From positions 1 through 20,545 of the forward strand of contig CALBJK010000166.1 of assembly GCA_937892695.1 (NCBI GenBank): a DNA stretch of 20,545 nucleotides, in the 5' to 3' direction. Made by a program: the position numbers and the translations under genes. Of this stretch, positions 6,212 through 13,202 are shown one piece after another. The notes below the pieces were generated by a model. It made no database searches. It had not been told where the DNA came from and saw only the letters and a list, made by a program, of their open reading frames with translations. The DNA is from an uncultured Prevotella sp. GTDB lineage: Bacteria > Bacteroidota > Bacteroidia > Bacteroidales > Bacteroidaceae. How positions within the stretch are numbered: position 1 is the first letter of the stretch; each line of letters opens with the position of its first letter.

Positions 6212-7228
6212 TTATTTTCCAGCATCTGCGGCTCCGTCGTAAGCCCATTTGTAGAATGAAGCTCCGTGTACGAATCCTGCTCCGAAAGCTGTGAAGATGA
6301 CGTTGTCGCCTTTCTTCAGCTGCTTCTCATAGTCCCAGAGAGCCAACGGAATGGTGGCTGCGCTGGTGTTACCGTAGTGCTGGATGTTCACCATCACCTT
6401 GTCCATCGATATGCCTACACGCTTGGTCACTGCCTCGATGATACGCAGGTTGGCCTCGTGAGGCACAACCCATTTCACGTCGTCAGCCGTGAGGTTGTTG
6501 CGTTTCATTATCTCTGCCACGTCGTTGCTCATGTCGGTCACGGCGTAGCGGAATACGGTGCGACCTTCCTGATGAAGATAGTGCATACGGTGGTCGATGG
6601 TGAAGTGGGAAGCCGGACATACCGAGCCTCCTGCCTTCATGTGCAGGAATGGCAGTCCGATGCCGTCGGTACGGAGGTAGGAGTTCTGCACTCCGATGCC
6701 CTCCTCTTCGGTAGCTTCGACGAGCACTGCTGCTGCTCCGTCGCCGAAGAGCACACATGTGGCGCGGTCCTGATAGTCGACCAGCGACGACATCTTGTCT
6801 GCTCCGATGACGATTACTTTCTTGTATCTGCCGCTCTGAATCATCGATGCCGCCATGTCGAGTGTGTAGAGGAAGCCGCAGCAGGCGGCTTCGAGATCGA
6901 AGGCGAATGCATTCTTCAGTCCGAGCTTGCCCAGGACAATTGACGCTGTCGAGGGAAACTTGTAGTCGGGTGTCGTCGTAGTGACGATAAGCGCGTCGAT
7001 GGTGTCAGGGTCAGTGCCGGTCTTCTGGAGCAGCTGTTTGGCTGCCTTACGCGCCATGTAGCTCGTTCCGAGGCCTTCCTCGGTGAGGATGTGGCGTTCC
7101 TTTATCCCGACACGTGTCATAATCCACTCGTCGTTGGTGTCAACCATGCGCGACAGTTCCTCGTTGTTGAGGATGTAGTCGGGCACATATCCGCCCACGC
7201 CGGTGATTATCGCGTTTATCTTTCCCAT
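6212..7228 (-). CDS. fabH: 3-oxoacyl-[ACP] synthase III FabH
   Basis: FabH condenses an acyl-CoA with malonyl-ACP to start fatty-acid synthesis. The 338-residue protein has the thiolase-fold signature with the catalytic triad visible: Cys116 in DLEAACCGF, His257 in VPHEANLRI and Asn287 in YGNTSAATIP. The N-terminal substrate loop TNDEWIMTRVGIKERH (31-46) and the end AFGAGFVHGASFYKW are typical. The active-site cysteine is followed by a second cysteine (Cys117), where E. coli has Ala. It begins 3 nt after the rpmF stop and is surely co-transcribed with DUF177 and rpmF. It ends at a terminator facing the HxlR gene; era does not follow directly. Confidence 0.96.
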   Translation of the reverse strand: MGKINAIITGVGGYVPDYILNNEELSRMVDTNDEWIMTRVGIKERHILTEEGLGTSYMARKAAKQLLQKTGTDPDTIDALIVTTTTPDYKFPSTASIVLGKLGLKNAFAFDLEAACCGFLYTLDMAASMIQSGRYKKVIVIGADKMSSLVDYQDRATCVLFGDGAAAVLVEATEEEGIGVQNSYLRTDGIGLPFLHMKAGGSVCPASHFTIDHRMHYLHQEGRTVFRYAVTDMSNDVAEIMKRNNLTADDVKWVVPHEANLRIIEAVTKRVGISMDKVMVNIQHYGNTSAATIPLALWDYEKQLKKGDNVIFTAFGAGFVHGASFYKWAYDGAADAGK

Positions 7229-7231
7229 CGC

Positions 7232-7417
7232 TTATTCAGCAACTTCCTTGACGATGGCCACTTTGCCACGATAGTATCCGCATGTCGGGCATACGGTGTG
7301 GTAAACATAATATGCGCCGCAATTAGGACATACAGCCAGTGTCGGGGCTACTGCCTTATCATGGGTTCTTCTTTTGAGAGTACGACTCTTCGATTGTCTT
7401 CTTTTAGGATGTGCCAT
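7232..7417 (-). CDS. rpmF: 50S ribosomal protein L32
   Basis: A 61-residue basic ribosomal protein with the classic start MAHPKRRQSKSRTLKRRTHD. It has a four-cysteine zinc ribbon, Cys30 and Cys33 in CPNC, and Cys43 and Cys46 in CPTC, so this is the zinc-binding form of L32. It lies between DUF177 (14-nt gap) and fabH (3-nt gap), the usual order. All cysteines are present. Confidence 0.97.
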   Translation of the reverse strand: MAHPKRRQSKSRTLKRRTHDKAVAPTLAVCPNCGAYYVYHTVCPTCGYYRGKVAIVKEVAE

Positions 7418-7431
7418 TTTGTTTTAATCTT

Positions 7432-7950
7432 TTAATTATTGTTTTTTAATTTCTTCAGTGCGTCCCATCGGGGGTCTTGCGGCCTTTCGCCGTCTTCCTC
7501 CTCGCTGCTTCGGGCAGCTGAGTGTTCTTCGAGAACCTTTATCATAGCAGGGTTGCATTTTCCAGGTGCATGCACATGCTTGACGGGGATGGACAGTGCG
7601 ATGGATTCGTATATCGGCCATGTCAGGTCGAGAACGCCGTCGTTCTCGTCGATGGCTATGTTTTCGTCGTCTATGCCTTCGCTCCCCAGCTTGGCGACAA
7701 TTCTGTCGTCGGCGCAGATGGGCTGTTCCATATCGTCCAGACAGCGGTCGCAGGGTATGACGGCTGTCCCTTCTATGTGGTAGACAATGTCGAACACCTT
7801 GTCGGCACGGTCGATGGTTATGCTTGCGTGCATACGTCCACGGCTTACTTCGGAGCCTCCTGTGGCTGCAAAGTAAGCGTCGTCGAGGTCGCGTTCAATT
7901 GTGGTCGCGCCCTCTTCCAGCGACTTCAGGTCTATCTTTAAAGAATCCAT
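7432..7950 (-). CDS. DUF177/YceD family protein, linked to 23S rRNA accumulation
   Basis: A 172-residue acidic protein of the YceD/DUF177 family, whose E. coli and plant members are needed for normal 23S rRNA levels. The conserved CDRCL motif holds Cys67 and Cys70, and a further Cys132 lies in APGKCNPAM. The C-terminus has the family ending DPRWDALKKL (159-168). Starts at the ATG at 7948-7950 (MDSLKIDLKSLEEG). It heads the rpmF-fabH unit, a linkage widely conserved across bacteria. A TAACTTTG box lies about 95 nt upstream. Confidence 0.92.
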   Translation of the reverse strand: MDSLKIDLKSLEEGATTIERDLDDAYFAATGGSEVSRGRMHASITIDRADKVFDIVYHIEGTAVIPCDRCLDDMEQPICADDRIVAKLGSEGIDDENIAIDENDGVLDLTWPIYESIALSIPVKHVHAPGKCNPAMIKVLEEHSAARSSEEEDGERPQDPRWDALKKLKNNN

Positions 7951-8044
7951 TTGCGCGTTTGGCTGTTTGGAAATCTGTGGCGGTTGCGTCCTTCTTTACG
8001 CTGCTTTTTCTGGCTGTGTCAGGGCACAATGCGCCTTTAGGCTG

Positions 8045-8052
8045 CAAAGTTA
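8045..8052 (-). promoter_or_regulatory. -7 box for DUF177-rpmF-fabH
   Basis: On the minus strand these bases read TAACTTTG, an exact Bacteroidetes -7 box. A TTTG on the same strand (8076-8079) lies 23 nt upstream, slightly further than ideal. The implied leader before DUF177 is about 90 nt. Confidence 0.55.
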
Positions 8053-8180
8053 GCAATTATTTTTCATTCGGAGTACAAAAACCAAGAAAATCCTATACGC
8101 ACTTGGCCGTAGGCTTATGCCGGAACGGTGATTCTCTGCCGGTGTGACTGTCGTTTTTGCCTACTTTAGCAGTTTTATTG

Positions 8181-8211
8181 TTTGCTGTTTCGGCTTTATT
8201 TATTAACTTCG
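8181..8211 (+). promoter_or_regulatory. Promoter of the DJ-1/ispD/recG operon
   Basis: TTTG (8181-8184), a 19-nt spacer, then TAACTTCG (8204-8211), one base from the TAnnTTTG consensus. It implies an untranslated leader of roughly 160 nt before the ATG at 8378. A second promoter closer to the gene is possible but no good match was seen. Confidence 0.45.
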
Positions 8212-8289
8212 CGATGCGAACCGCTCTTTCTGCGAGGAGATATTCTGGAAGCGGAAAGCTGCCCGCCGGCATGCATTCTTTGGAAGCTT

Positions 8290-8334
8290 AACGGCAAAAG
8301 AACGGGCGAGGTACGGCAGATACGCTTTGCCGTT
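8290..8334 (+). promoter_or_regulatory. Inverted repeat in the leader of the DJ-1/ispD/recG operon
   Basis: AACGGCAAA (8290-8298) and TTTGCCGTT (8326-8334) are exact reverse complements around a 27-base loop, 43 nt before the ATG. No T-run follows, so it is not a terminator. It could shape the leader RNA or be a DNA site. Confidence 0.35.
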
Positions 8335-8377
8335 CGATAGTGTTTAGTTGCAGTATAATTTAACAAGACAATATATT

Positions 8378-8953
8378 ATGGCAAAAGTTTATGAATTTCT
8401 GGCCGACGGCTTCGAGGAAGTCGAAGGTCTTGCTCCGGTCGACATCCTTCGCCGAGGCGGTGTGGACATAAAGACTGTCAGTGTGACGGGTTCTGAATTT
8501 GTACAGACTTCGCACGGTGTGACAGTCAAGGCCGACCTGCTTTTCGAGAAAGCCGACCTCAGTGGGGCTGACATGTTGCTCTTGCCCGGCGGTATGCCCG
8601 GCGCGACGAATCTCAATGCCCACGACGGCGTAAAGGCGGCTCTGAAACGTCAGGCCGAGGCCGGCCGTCGCATAGGGGCAATCTGTGCCGGCCCGATGGT
8701 GCTCGGCGGTCTGGGGCTGCTGCGCGGACGCAAGGCAACATGTTACCCGGGATTCGAAAAATATCTTGAGGGTGCCGAGTACACTCCCGAGCTGTTTGTC
8801 GTCGACGGCAATATCATTACTGGCGAAGGCCCTGCAGCCACGTTGCCTTACGCCTACAAGATACTGTCGTTCTTTGTCGGAGAAGAGAAGACCCGCCAGC
8901 TTCAGGAAGGCATGATGTACCTGCATCTCACCGAAGGCAAGCGTCCGAAATGA
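8378..8953 (+). CDS. DJ-1/PfpI family protein
   Basis: A 191-residue cytoplasmic protein of the DJ-1/ThiJ/PfpI superfamily. The reactive nucleophile is Cys103 in GAICAGPMVL, and the acid that tunes it is Glu16 in GFEEVEG, matching Cys106 and Glu18 of human DJ-1. LLLPGGMPG (67-75) forms the conserved glycine turn. The start is the ATG at 8378 (MAKVYEFLADGFEEVE); an upstream in-frame start at 8348 would add ten residues with no family counterpart. Its stop overlaps the ispD start by four bases (ATGA), so the two are translationally coupled. Family members are reported as stress proteins, glyoxalase-like or deglycase-like enzymes; which applies here cannot be told from sequence. Confidence 0.93.
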   Translation: MAKVYEFLADGFEEVEGLAPVDILRRGGVDIKTVSVTGSEFVQTSHGVTVKADLLFEKADLSGADMLLLPGGMPGATNLNAHDGVKAALKRQAEAGRRIGAICAGPMVLGGLGLLRGRKATCYPGFEKYLEGAEYTPELFVVDGNIITGEGPAATLPYAYKILSFFVGEEKTRQLQEGMMYLHLTEGKRPK

Positions 8954-9645
8954 ATGCCAAAGATAAAGACTATGTGGTTATTGTCGCTGGTGGAAAGGGT
9001 ACACGCATGGGTACGGCTACGCCCAAACAGTTTCTTCCCGTCGGTGGCTGTCCGGTGCTGATGCGCACGATAGAGCGGTTTGTTGAGTATGACAGCGCGA
9101 TAGGTATAGTAGTCGTCCTTCCCCGCGACCAGCAAGACTATTGGCGCGGACTGTGTCGCAGCTACGGTTTCACCGTCGCCCACACTGTTGTCGACGGCGG
9201 GGCTACGCGCTTCGAATCGTCGCGTAACGGCATTTCCGCCATTCCAGATGGCGTGCAGGGCGTAGTTGCCATCCACGACGGGGTGCGTCCGTTCGTGTCT
9301 GTCGACACCATACGCCGGTGTTTCGACGCTGCCCGACGTAGTGGAGCAGCCATACCAGTTCTGCCAGTGACCGACACTCTGCGCTTCGTTGCACCTGGAC
9401 AGCAGCCCCACAATGTGCAGCGCAGCGACTACCGCACCGTGCAGACTCCGCAGACGTTCACAGTCACTCTGGCCAAGGCTGCGTTTGACCGTCCGTATGA
9501 CCCTGCTTTCACCGACGATGCATCGGTTGTAGAAGCCTACGGACATGCAGTAGAGATGGTCGGCGGCAACGCCGAAAACATAAAGCTGACCAATCAGTTC
9601 GACCTTGACGTAGCAGGGCTGATAGCCAGAACCCAGACCGTTTGA
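8950..9645 (+). CDS. ispD: 2-C-methyl-D-erythritol 4-phosphate cytidylyltransferase IspD
   Basis: IspD transfers CMP from CTP to methylerythritol phosphate, the third step of the non-mevalonate isoprenoid pathway. The 231-residue protein carries the nucleotidyltransferase motif AGGKGTRMG (13-21) and Lys26 in PKQFLP. It also has HDGVRPF (109-115), TVQTPQTF (163-170) after Arg162, TDDASVVE (188-195) and GNAENIKLT (206-214). These cover the CTP and substrate-binding residues. The start overlaps the DJ-1 stop as ATGA, and recG begins 4 nt after its own stop. Length is normal and no key residue is missing. Confidence 0.95.
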   Translation: MNAKDKDYVVIVAGGKGTRMGTATPKQFLPVGGCPVLMRTIERFVEYDSAIGIVVVLPRDQQDYWRGLCRSYGFTVAHTVVDGGATRFESSRNGISAIPDGVQGVVAIHDGVRPFVSVDTIRRCFDAARRSGAAIPVLPVTDTLRFVAPGQQPHNVQRSDYRTVQTPQTFTVTLAKAAFDRPYDPAFTDDASVVEAYGHAVEMVGGNAENIKLTNQFDLDVAGLIARTQTV

Positions 9646-9649
9646 ACAA

Positions 9650-11749
9650 ATGCAAGACATCCTCTCCCAAGACATAATGTATCTGAGCGGCGTGGGTCCG
9701 CGCCGTAAAGAGGTGCTGAGCAAGGAGCTGAACATCAGCTCGTGGGGCGACTTGCTCGAATATTATCCTTACAAGTACATCGACCGCAGCCGCATCTACA
9801 GCATACGCGAGCTTACGGCCGACATGCCGTTCGTGCAGATAAGGGGGAGGATTCTCAGTTTTGACGAGATGAAGATGAGCGAACGCAAAAAAGTGGTTGT
9901 CGCCCACTTCTCCGACGGCACTGGTGTTGCCGACCTTGTGTGGTTCAGCAACGCCCAGTACGTGTACAAAACTTACAAGACAGGCGAGGATTACATCGTC
10001 TTCGGACGGCCAACGGCCTACGGACATCGCATACAGATAGCCCATCCCGACATCGACCGCGCATCGGAACTGCAACTTTCTACCATGGGAATGCAGCCCT
10101 ACTATGTCACAACCGACCGTATGAAGAAGATGGGACTGCCCTCCCATGCCGTCGAGAAGATAATGAAGACTCTGCTCTCCAAGCTCGCCTCCCCGCTTGC
10201 CGAGACACTTCCACCTTATATTATAGGCCCGCTTCATCTTGTTTCCCGTGACAAAGCTCTTCGCGAGGTACATTTCCCTAAAGATGCGCTCCAGATGCAG
10301 AAGGCCAGGGAGAGACTAAAGTTTGAAGAACTGTTCTATGTTCAGCTAAACATCCTGCGCTACGCTTCAGACCACCGCCGCAAATGCCGAGGCTATATCT
10401 TCGGCAAAATAGGTGATGCCTTCAACACATTTTATAAAGAACATCTTCCGTTTCCGCTCACCGGCGCACAGAAACGCGTCGTCAAAGAAATACGCCAGGA
10501 CGTGCGTTCCGGTAGCCAGATGAACCGTCTGCTTCAGGGCGATGTAGGCTCGGGCAAGACTCTCGTGGCTCTCATGGCCATGCTCATAGCTGTCGACAAC
10601 GGCTATCAGGCCTGCCTGATGGCTCCTACTGAGATTCTGGCCGAACAGCATCTTTCGACTCTTCGCGACTTTCTGGGCGACATGCCAGTAAGGGTTGAAC
10701 TACTCACAGGGGCTGTAAAAGGAAAACGACGTAAGGATGTTCTCGAAGGTCTGCGCTCGGGCAAAATTGACATTCTTGTCGGCACCCATGCCGTCGTAGA
10801 GGACACTGTAGTGTTTGCACGTCTGGGACTGGCCGTGGTCGACGAGCAGCATCGCTTCGGTGTAGCCCAAAGGGCTCGGCTGTGGAGCAAGAGCGAAAAT
10901 CCACCCCACGTGCTGGTGATGACGGCCACACCCATTCCGCGCACTCTGGCCATGACTATCTACGGCGACTTAGATGTGAGCGTAATCGACGAGCTGCCGC
11001 CCGGACGCAAGCCCGTCCAGACCATACACCGCTATGACAACCAGATGATTTCGCTCTACAACGGCATCCGCCAGCAGATCCGCCAGGGTCGTCAGGTCTA
11101 TGTAGTATATCCGCTCATCACAGAGAGCGAAAAGAGCGACCTCAAAAATCTCGAAGAAGGCTACGAGGCACTGAAGGACATCTTTCCCGAATTCCGCATC
11201 AGCCGTGTACACGGACGCATGAAGCCGGCTGAGAAGGATGCCGAGATGCAACGTTTTGTCAGCGGCGAGACCCAGATTCTTGTCGCCACCACTGTTATAG
11301 AAGTGGGCGTGAATGTGCCCAACGCCTCGGTCATGGTCATACTCGACGCGCAGCGTTTCGGTCTGTCCCAGCTACATCAGCTGCGCGGAAGAGTGGGGCG
11401 TGGAGCCGACCAGAGCTATTGCATCCTCGTCACCACCTATCAGCTTTCGGCCGAGACCCGTAAGCGCATCGACATCATGTGCGAGACCAACGACGGCTTC
11501 AGAATAGCCGAAGCCGACCTGAAGCTGCGCGGTCCTGGCGACCTCGAAGGCACGCAGCAGAGCGGCATGGCCTTCGACCTGAAGATAGCCGACATAGCCC
11601 GCGACGGACAGCTCGTGCAGCTCGCCCGTGAAGAAGCACAGAAGATTGTCACAGCCGACCCAGAATGCAACCGGCCTGAGTATGCTATGCTCTGGAACAG
11701 GCTGAAAGAATTAAGGAAAACCAACATTAACTGGGCTGCGATTAGTTAA
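9650..11749 (+). CDS. recG: ATP-dependent DNA helicase RecG
   Basis: RecG is a superfamily-2 translocase that reverses stalled replication forks and processes branched DNA. The 699-residue protein begins with the helix-hairpin and OB-fold wedge domain (about 1-220, including YLSGVGPRRKEVL). It then has Walker A GDVGSGKT (297-304), the DEQH box (398-401), TATPIPRT (425-432) and QLRGRVGRG (577-585). The C-terminal region with LRGPGDLEGTQQSG follows, as in other RecGs. It is the last gene of the DJ-1/ispD/recG run, 4 nt after ispD. Downstream there is only a weak 8-bp hairpin (ATTTCTTG 11757-11764, CAAGAAAT 11773-11780) without a T-run. Confidence 0.97.
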   Translation: MQDILSQDIMYLSGVGPRRKEVLSKELNISSWGDLLEYYPYKYIDRSRIYSIRELTADMPFVQIRGRILSFDEMKMSERKKVVVAHFSDGTGVADLVWFSNAQYVYKTYKTGEDYIVFGRPTAYGHRIQIAHPDIDRASELQLSTMGMQPYYVTTDRMKKMGLPSHAVEKIMKTLLSKLASPLAETLPPYIIGPLHLVSRDKALREVHFPKDALQMQKARERLKFEELFYVQLNILRYASDHRRKCRGYIFGKIGDAFNTFYKEHLPFPLTGAQKRVVKEIRQDVRSGSQMNRLLQGDVGSGKTLVALMAMLIAVDNGYQACLMAPTEILAEQHLSTLRDFLGDMPVRVELLTGAVKGKRRKDVLEGLRSGKIDILVGTHAVVEDTVVFARLGLAVVDEQHRFGVAQRARLWSKSENPPHVLVMTATPIPRTLAMTIYGDLDVSVIDELPPGRKPVQTIHRYDNQMISLYNGIRQQIRQGRQVYVVYPLITESEKSDLKNLEEGYEALKDIFPEFRISRVHGRMKPAEKDAEMQRFVSGETQILVATTVIEVGVNVPNASVMVILDAQRFGLSQLHQLRGRVGRGADQSYCILVTTYQLSAETRKRIDIMCETNDGFRIAEADLKLRGPGDLEGTQQSGMAFDLKIADIARDGQLVQLAREEAQKIVTADPECNRPEYAMLWNRLKELRKTNINWAAIS

Positions 11750-11899
11750 TTAACATATTTCTTGCTTTATGTCAAGAAATGCCGTTGTGTGCGTACCCAA
11801 CAGCATGCCAACATTAAAGAATATCTTTTTTTTACTTACTATATTGTTAAATGGCGAATAATTTCTGTTAATTATTTATCCTATTCGTAATATTTTGAT

Positions 11900-11907
11900 T
11901 AACTTTG
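11900..11907 (+). promoter_or_regulatory. -7 promoter box of the M23 peptidase gene
   Basis: TAACTTTG is an exact match to TAnnTTTG in a very A+T-rich stretch. Initiation near 11914 would give a leader of about 90 nt before the ATG at 12005. No clear -33 TTTG is seen. The leader holds a hairpin, GGAGCA (11961-11966) with TGCTCC (11973-11978), followed by five T (11981-11985). Confidence 0.55.
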
Positions 11908-11925
11908 TAGCGTTTTGTAAAAAAC

Positions 11926-12027
11926 ATGAGACTGCGACAGCAGTTCCATTTGCCTTTTGAGGAGCAGTGGGATGCTCCAATTTTTAAAACAGGGACACCT
12001 AAGTATGAATTTAAAACGATTAATTAA
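11926..12027 (+). CDS. Possible 33-residue leader peptide overlapping the M23 start
   Basis: An ATG at 11926, about 12 nt after the predicted transcription start, opens a 33-codon frame (MRLRQQFHLPFEEQWDAP...) ending in TAA at 12025-12027. It overlaps the M23 start by 23 bases in another frame, so its translation would pass through the leader hairpin and the start region of the next gene. It is too short to judge by composition and resembles no family I know. It could equally be chance. Confidence 0.25.
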   Translation: MRLRQQFHLPFEEQWDAPIFKTGTPKYEFKTIN

Positions 12028-12958
12028 AGCCTTAGCCATAGCATCGTTGTTTACAATCTCAACCACACCTGTGATGGGACAGGACTTGTTAGCCCGCCAG
12101 GCACCGGTAGACAGAAGGATGAAGACAGTCGATACGATCATGCTGAGGAGCATAACAGTCAGAGAAGAACAAGAATCACCTGCCGCAGATCTCTACGAGA
12201 ACTGGGATAACAAGTACGCCCACCGTGCCACTGCTCTTCCTGATCATTTCAATATAGACCTCCGGCATTTCTGTATGCCTACCACGAGCCGCGTGGTGAC
12301 AAGCAATTTCGGGTCGCGATGGGGACGCCAGCATAAGGGACTCGACATCAAAGTGTATATCGGCGACACCATCCGTGCAGCATTCAGCGGCAAGGTAAGA
12401 ATCGTCAGATACGAAGGCGGTGGATACGGCAAATACATCGTCATACGTCACAACAACGGTCTGGAAACCATTTACGGACATCTGTCCAAGCAACTCGTTG
12501 AAGAAAATCAAGAAGTACGTGCCGGCGAAGTGATAGGACTGGGCGGCAACACCGGACGTAGTACCGGTTCGCATCTGCATTTTGAAACCCGGCTCTGCGG
12601 AGTGGCCCTCAACCCTGCTTTGATGTTTGACTTCCGCGAACAAGATGTCACCGGCGACTACTACGCCTTTGATAAGAATACATACGACCGTGAGTCGGCC
12701 GAGGCAACAGAACTGCGCGGAAAACAAGGCAGCGGCGGCTACACTCGCAACGATGTTTACAGCAAGAGTGTCGTCAATGTCAACTCGGACAACGCTTCGG
12801 GTCTGGACAACCAGGTGCTCTATCATAAAGTGAAGTCGGGAGAAACTCTGGAGAGCATAGCCCGCAAGCGTGGCGTAACGGTCGACAAGATTTGTCGTCT
12901 GAACCACATACGCAAGACCATGCGCGTACGTCCGGGACAGATACTGCGCTACTCATGA
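12005..12958 (+). CDS. Secreted M23 peptidase with C-terminal LysM domain
   Basis: A 317-residue cell-wall peptidase of the lysostaphin/LytM type. A signal peptide covers residues 1-25 (KRLIKALAIASLFTIS then PVMGQ), so it acts in the periplasm. The M23 domain has zinc ligands His110 and Asp114 in HKGLD and His192 in SHLHF, plus the catalytic-site histidines His159 in YGHL and His190. All are present, so it is probably an active endopeptidase and not a degenerate activator. A LysM domain at about 272-316 (YHKVKSGETLESIARKRGVT) should bind peptidoglycan. The start at 12005 is chosen because it gives a clean signal peptide; the longer TTG-initiated frame from 11957 would put 16 extra residues before it. 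It is a single-gene unit with promoter and terminator. Confidence 0.92.
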   Translation: MNLKRLIKALAIASLFTISTTPVMGQDLLARQAPVDRRMKTVDTIMLRSITVREEQESPAADLYENWDNKYAHRATALPDHFNIDLRHFCMPTTSRVVTSNFGSRWGRQHKGLDIKVYIGDTIRAAFSGKVRIVRYEGGGYGKYIVIRHNNGLETIYGHLSKQLVEENQEVRAGEVIGLGGNTGRSTGSHLHFETRLCGVALNPALMFDFREQDVTGDYYAFDKNTYDRESAEATELRGKQGSGGYTRNDVYSKSVVNVNSDNASGLDNQVLYHKVKSGETLESIARKRGVTVDKICRLNHIRKTMRVRPGQILRYS

Positions 12959-12995
12959 TAGAAGATGCTCTGCATATTTTTCGCAATTGAGATTT

Positions 12996-13028
12996 ACGGA
13001 ATCCGCCATCTGCGTGGGTTCCGTTTTT
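12996..13028 (+). terminator. Intrinsic terminator after the M23 gene
   Basis: ACGGAATCC (12996-13004) pairs with GGGTTCCGT (13016-13024) with one T-G wobble, around an 11-base loop, and is followed by a run of five T. It lies 38 nt after the M23 stop. Confidence 0.85.
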
Positions 13029-13139
13029 CATGTATGATTACGAACGTGTCGCAATCACTTTGTCAAGCAAGAACAACAAAACACTGAACGCTAAACATTA
13101 GCAACTCTATGTCGTAATGCCAGTTTTATACAGCCGGTA

Positions 13140-13172
13140 TTGTTATGATGTCGTTATTTTTTTGTAAATTTG
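13140..13172 (+). promoter_or_regulatory. Promoter of purL
   Basis: TTG (13140-13142), a 22-nt spacer and TAAATTTG (13165-13172), an exact -7 box. Initiation near 13179 leaves a leader of about 25 nt before the purL ATG. Confidence 0.6.
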
Positions 13173-13199
13173 CAAGCAGAATAACAATAACACATCATA
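13144..13199. promoter_or_regulatory. Inverted repeat bracketing the purL -7 box
   Basis: The left arm TATGATGT-C-GTTATT (13144-13158) is the reverse complement of the right arm AATAACACATCATA (13186-13199) apart from one extra C. The 27-base centre holds the TAAATTTG box and the predicted start site. AATAAC is also duplicated in tandem (13180-13191). Since only the right arm would be transcribed, a DNA operator is more likely than an RNA hairpin. No purine repressor gene is in the window. Confidence 0.45.
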
Positions 13200-13202
13200 C
13201 GT

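Larger units (their letters stand above)
7951..8377. other. Divergent intergenic region between DUF177 and DJ-1 genes
   Basis: No convincing gene is seen in these 427 bases. They hold two back-to-back promoters (8045-8052 minus and 8181-8211 plus), a minus-strand leader of about 90 nt, and a plus-strand leader of about 160 nt with an inverted repeat. Reading frames that cross the region are short and lack plausible starts. Confidence 0.6.

Noticed and set aside
6266..6943. A 225-codon plus-strand frame opposite fabH
   Set aside because: It is the complement of a fully conserved fabH with catalytic residues intact; length is explained by codon bias on the other strand.
8902..9735. A 277-codon minus-strand frame opposite ispD
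   Set aside because: IspD motifs on the plus strand are complete and the frame overlaps the recG start; no promoter or family resemblance on the minus strand.
11757..11780. recG terminator
   Set aside because: An 8-bp A+T-rich hairpin with no T-run directly after it; too weak to call.
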